64,000 nucleotides of DNA from Mycobacterium dioxanotrophicus. GTDB lineage: Bacteria; Actinomycetota; Actinomycetes; Mycobacteriales; Mycobacteriaceae. Each line of letters begins with the position of its first letter. Positions within the stretch are counted from its first letter, which is position 1. The notes beneath the pieces were generated by a model. The model did no database searches, was not told the origin of the DNA, and was given only the letters and a program-made list of their open reading frames with translations. The position numbers and the translations under genes were made by a program. The stretch lies in the NCBI RefSeq assembly GCF_002157835.1, contig NZ_CP020809.1, positions 6,696,001 to 6,760,000 on the forward strand, given 5' to 3'. Positions 62,371 to 64,000 of this stretch are shown here, in pieces.

Positions 62371-64000
62371 ATGACCGACGCACTGGGGTTGTCGATCGGG
62401 ACAACCAACCTGGTGGCTGCCCGCGAGGGCCGTCCGCCGGTCGTTCGCCGCTCGATCCTCACGCTGTTCGCCGACCGAGCTCCCGAGGTCGGCGAATACG
62501 GCGGTCATGGCCTGGCGCTGACGGGGTTCGTCGAGCGGGTGGGCGACCCCGTGCCGATCGTCGCCGCCGACGGTTCGCAGCATCGCGGTGAGCTCGCACT
62601 CGCCGAGGCCCTCGACGCGATGGCCCACGCTGTCGGTGGTGGTGCACCCGTCACGATCGCCGTCCCGGCCTACTGGGGCCCCGCCGCTGTCGGCGCACTG
62701 CGCGGCGCACTGCGCGGCGCGCTGCGCGGCAGACCCGCCCTGGCTCCCGACGGCATTCCCGCCGAACTCGTCCCCGACTCCCTGGCCGCGCTCGCGGCGT
62801 TGCGCACCGGTCCCGGCCTGCCCACCGAAGGCGTCGTGGTGCTGTGCGACCTCGGCGGCAGCGGCACCAGCGTGACACTGGCCGACGCGAGCGCGGGCCT
62901 GTCCCAAATCGGCCAGACCGTGCGATACCCGGACTTCTCCGGCGACCAGGTGGATCAGGCGCTGCTCAACCATGTGCTCAGCGGTGTCGCCGCTGCAGGC
63001 AATGCCGACCCGGCCGGGACGGCCGCGGTCGGTTCACTGGCCCGGTTGCGTTCCGACTGCCGCCAGGCCAAGGAACAGTTGTCCGCCGACACCGTCGCTG
63101 TCGTCCCGACCGACCTTCCCGGGTTCACCTCCGATGTCCGGGTGACGCGCTCCGAGCTCGAACAACTCGTCGCCGAGCCACTGACCGGGCTACTGAACAG
63201 CGTCGCAGACATGCTGCAGCGCAACAACATTGCGTTGTCGAGCGTGACAGCGGTGGCGACGGTCGGCGGCTCGGCCGCGATCCCACTGGTGACCCAGCGG
63301 CTGTCGGAGCACCTGCGCGCACCGGTCGTCACGTCGCCGCAGCCGCAGCTGACCGCCGCGGCGGGTGCAGCGCTCGTGGCCGACGTCGTCGCCGACGCAG
63401 GCGCCCCGACCGGGATGGCCCCGGGATCATCGCGGCCGACGCGCCGACCGGTCTGGCGCCGGGGATCAACCCGCGGACGTCCCGACCGGCATGGCGCCGA
63501 GCGCCTGGGCGGCGGGCGCGGCCGGTGCTGCCGCGGCCGACGGCGCCGCGTCCGCGACGTTCCGCTCGCTCGCGTGGTCGCAGGACGACGACGCCCCCAC
63601 CGACGAACCGGTCCCCTACGCCGGACCGGACTACAACTACAACTACGAGAGCGGCGGGACGGGCCCGACCTCGGCCCGCCCGCAGATGGCGTTCGCCCAC
63701 GAAGAAGAGGCGTTCGAGGCCGAGCCCGCACCACTGCCCTGGTACAGGCGGCCGGTGATCCTGTTCGCGGCGGCGGCCGCCGCGGTCCTGCTCGCGGCGG
63801 GTGGTCTCGCCGTGACGCTGACCAGCTCGTCTGGCGACTCGACGCCGGTGACCGAGACCAGCACCACGGTCTCGATGTTGCCGCCGGTCACCACGGTCAC
63901 CGTCGGCCCGGACGGTCAGGGCACCACCACCGTCATCACCCCGACAACCGTCATCACCCAGACGCACACGCCGACGGACACCGCCACGTCCGGCACCACG
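62371..64000 (+). CDS. Second membrane-anchored Hsp70-like ATPase, two apparent frameshifts, runs off window
   Basis: ATG 62371 (SD AGGAG) begins LGLSIGTTNLVAAREGRPPV, the Hsp70 phosphate-1 motif; VVVLCDLGGSGTSVTLADAS and VATVGGSAAIPLV follow. It is clearly a paralogue of the protein encoded at 54807. After APTGMAPG the frame degenerates. One frame then gives GIIAADAPTGLAPGIN and the next DVPTGMAPSAWAAGAAGAA, then a linker, PWYRRPVILFAAAAAAVLLA and a Thr-rich tail. Two missing bases, in GGG about 63423 and CCC about 63470, restore one protein containing an APTGxAPG repeat. Read as given, the frame stays open to the window end. Confidence 0.75.
   Translation, partial: MTDALGLSIGTTNLVAAREGRPPVVRRSILTLFADRAPEVGEYGGHGLALTGFVERVGDPVPIVAADGSQHRGELALAEALDAMAHAVGGGAPVTIAVPAYWGPAAVGALRGALRGALRGRPALAPDGIPAELVPDSLAALAALRTGPGLPTEGVVVLCDLGGSGTSVTLADASAGLSQIGQTVRYPDFSGDQVDQALLNHVLSGVAAAGNADPAGTAAVGSLARLRSDCRQAKEQLSADTVAVVPTDLPGFTSDVRVTRSELEQLVAEPLTGLLNSVADMLQRNNIALSSVTAVATVGGSAAIPLVTQRLSEHLRAPVVTSPQPQLTAAAGAALVADVVADAGAPTGMAPGSSRPTRRPVWRRGSTRGRPDRHGAERLGGGRGRCCRGRRRRVRDVPLARVVAGRRRPHRRTGPLRRTGLQLQLRERRDGPDLGPPADGVRPRRRGVRGRARTTALVQAAGDPVRGGGRRGPARGGWSRRDADQLVWRLDAGDRDQHHGLDVAAGHHGHRRPGRSGHHHRHHPDNRHHPDAHADGHRHVRHH

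Noticed and set aside
1..64000. Insertion sequences, prophage, CRISPR array, tRNA or rRNA genes
   Set aside because: I saw no transposase or integrase, no regularly spaced direct repeats, and no recognisable T-loop or rRNA core sequences on either strand; a tRNA or Rfam search would settle this.

Overview
The window is high-GC actinobacterial DNA and almost certainly comes from a Mycolicibacterium-type mycobacterium. The evidence is an iniB-iniA-iniC cluster, a secreted cutinase, a 13E12-type DUF222/HNH gene, a TIGR03085-family protein, an F420-type luciferase-like oxidoreductase and many ATGA-coupled starts. I found no tRNA, rRNA, CRISPR array or insertion sequence. The region reads as chromosome rich in catabolic and accessory operons rather than as a mobile element.

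Layout, left. The tail of a GlcG/HbpS-like gene (1-269) is followed by a LacI-family regulator divergent from a four-gene arylsulfotransferase-like plus SsuABC-type transporter operon, with a perfect palindrome between them. Next is a nitrogen/redox catabolic locus (5.3-14.7 kb): a leftward operon of GMC oxidoreductase, gluconate-dehydrogenase subunit-3-like protein, NCS1 permease and PucR regulator; a second PucR regulator; and a rightward operon of epimerase, SDR and a protein close to true creatininases. After an orphan gene comes a seven-gene leftward operon gcvP-gcvT-gcvH-glyA-sdaA-lipA-lpdA behind a tandem glycine riboswitch. It looks like a self-contained glycine-to-pyruvate route with its own lipoyl synthase and E3. 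An agmatinase-family ureohydrolase lies just upstream.

Middle. From 26.5 to 41 kb there is an FAD monooxygenase, an Abi-alpha/DUF445 pair, an SDR-TetR pair with a near-perfect operator, a PrsW-like membrane protease with a membrane partner, a cutinase with a clear terminator, a FadR-type GntR regulator next to an amino-acid permease that carries a matching operator, a di-iron/MBL protein, a lipoprotein, and a frameshifted DUF222/HNH gene. Three copies of a 28-bp repeat that supplies a Shine-Dalgarno-like run (and in two cases the start codon) sit at gene junctions.

Right. A 2,083-residue regulator (41.3-47.5 kb) combines a SARP DNA-binding/BTAD module, a class III nucleotidyl cyclase domain, a STAND-type ATPase, a helical repeat region and three ~267-residue C-terminal repeats. 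A TetR regulon follows: amino-acid permease, TetR, Glu/Leu-type amino-acid dehydrogenase and ThDP-dependent 2-ketoacid decarboxylase, with two copies of one 18-bp operator. The last 10 kb is an expanded ini locus: iniB-iniA-iniC followed by a membrane-anchored Hsp70-like ATPase gene, then a second IniB-domain gene divergent from a second membrane-anchored Hsp70-like gene. Both iniB-type upstream regions share TAGGGGAT repeats.

Caution: four apparent one-base losses (DUF222 gene, both Hsp70-like genes, one of them twice) all fall in short G/C homopolymers. They may be sequence errors rather than real pseudogenes.
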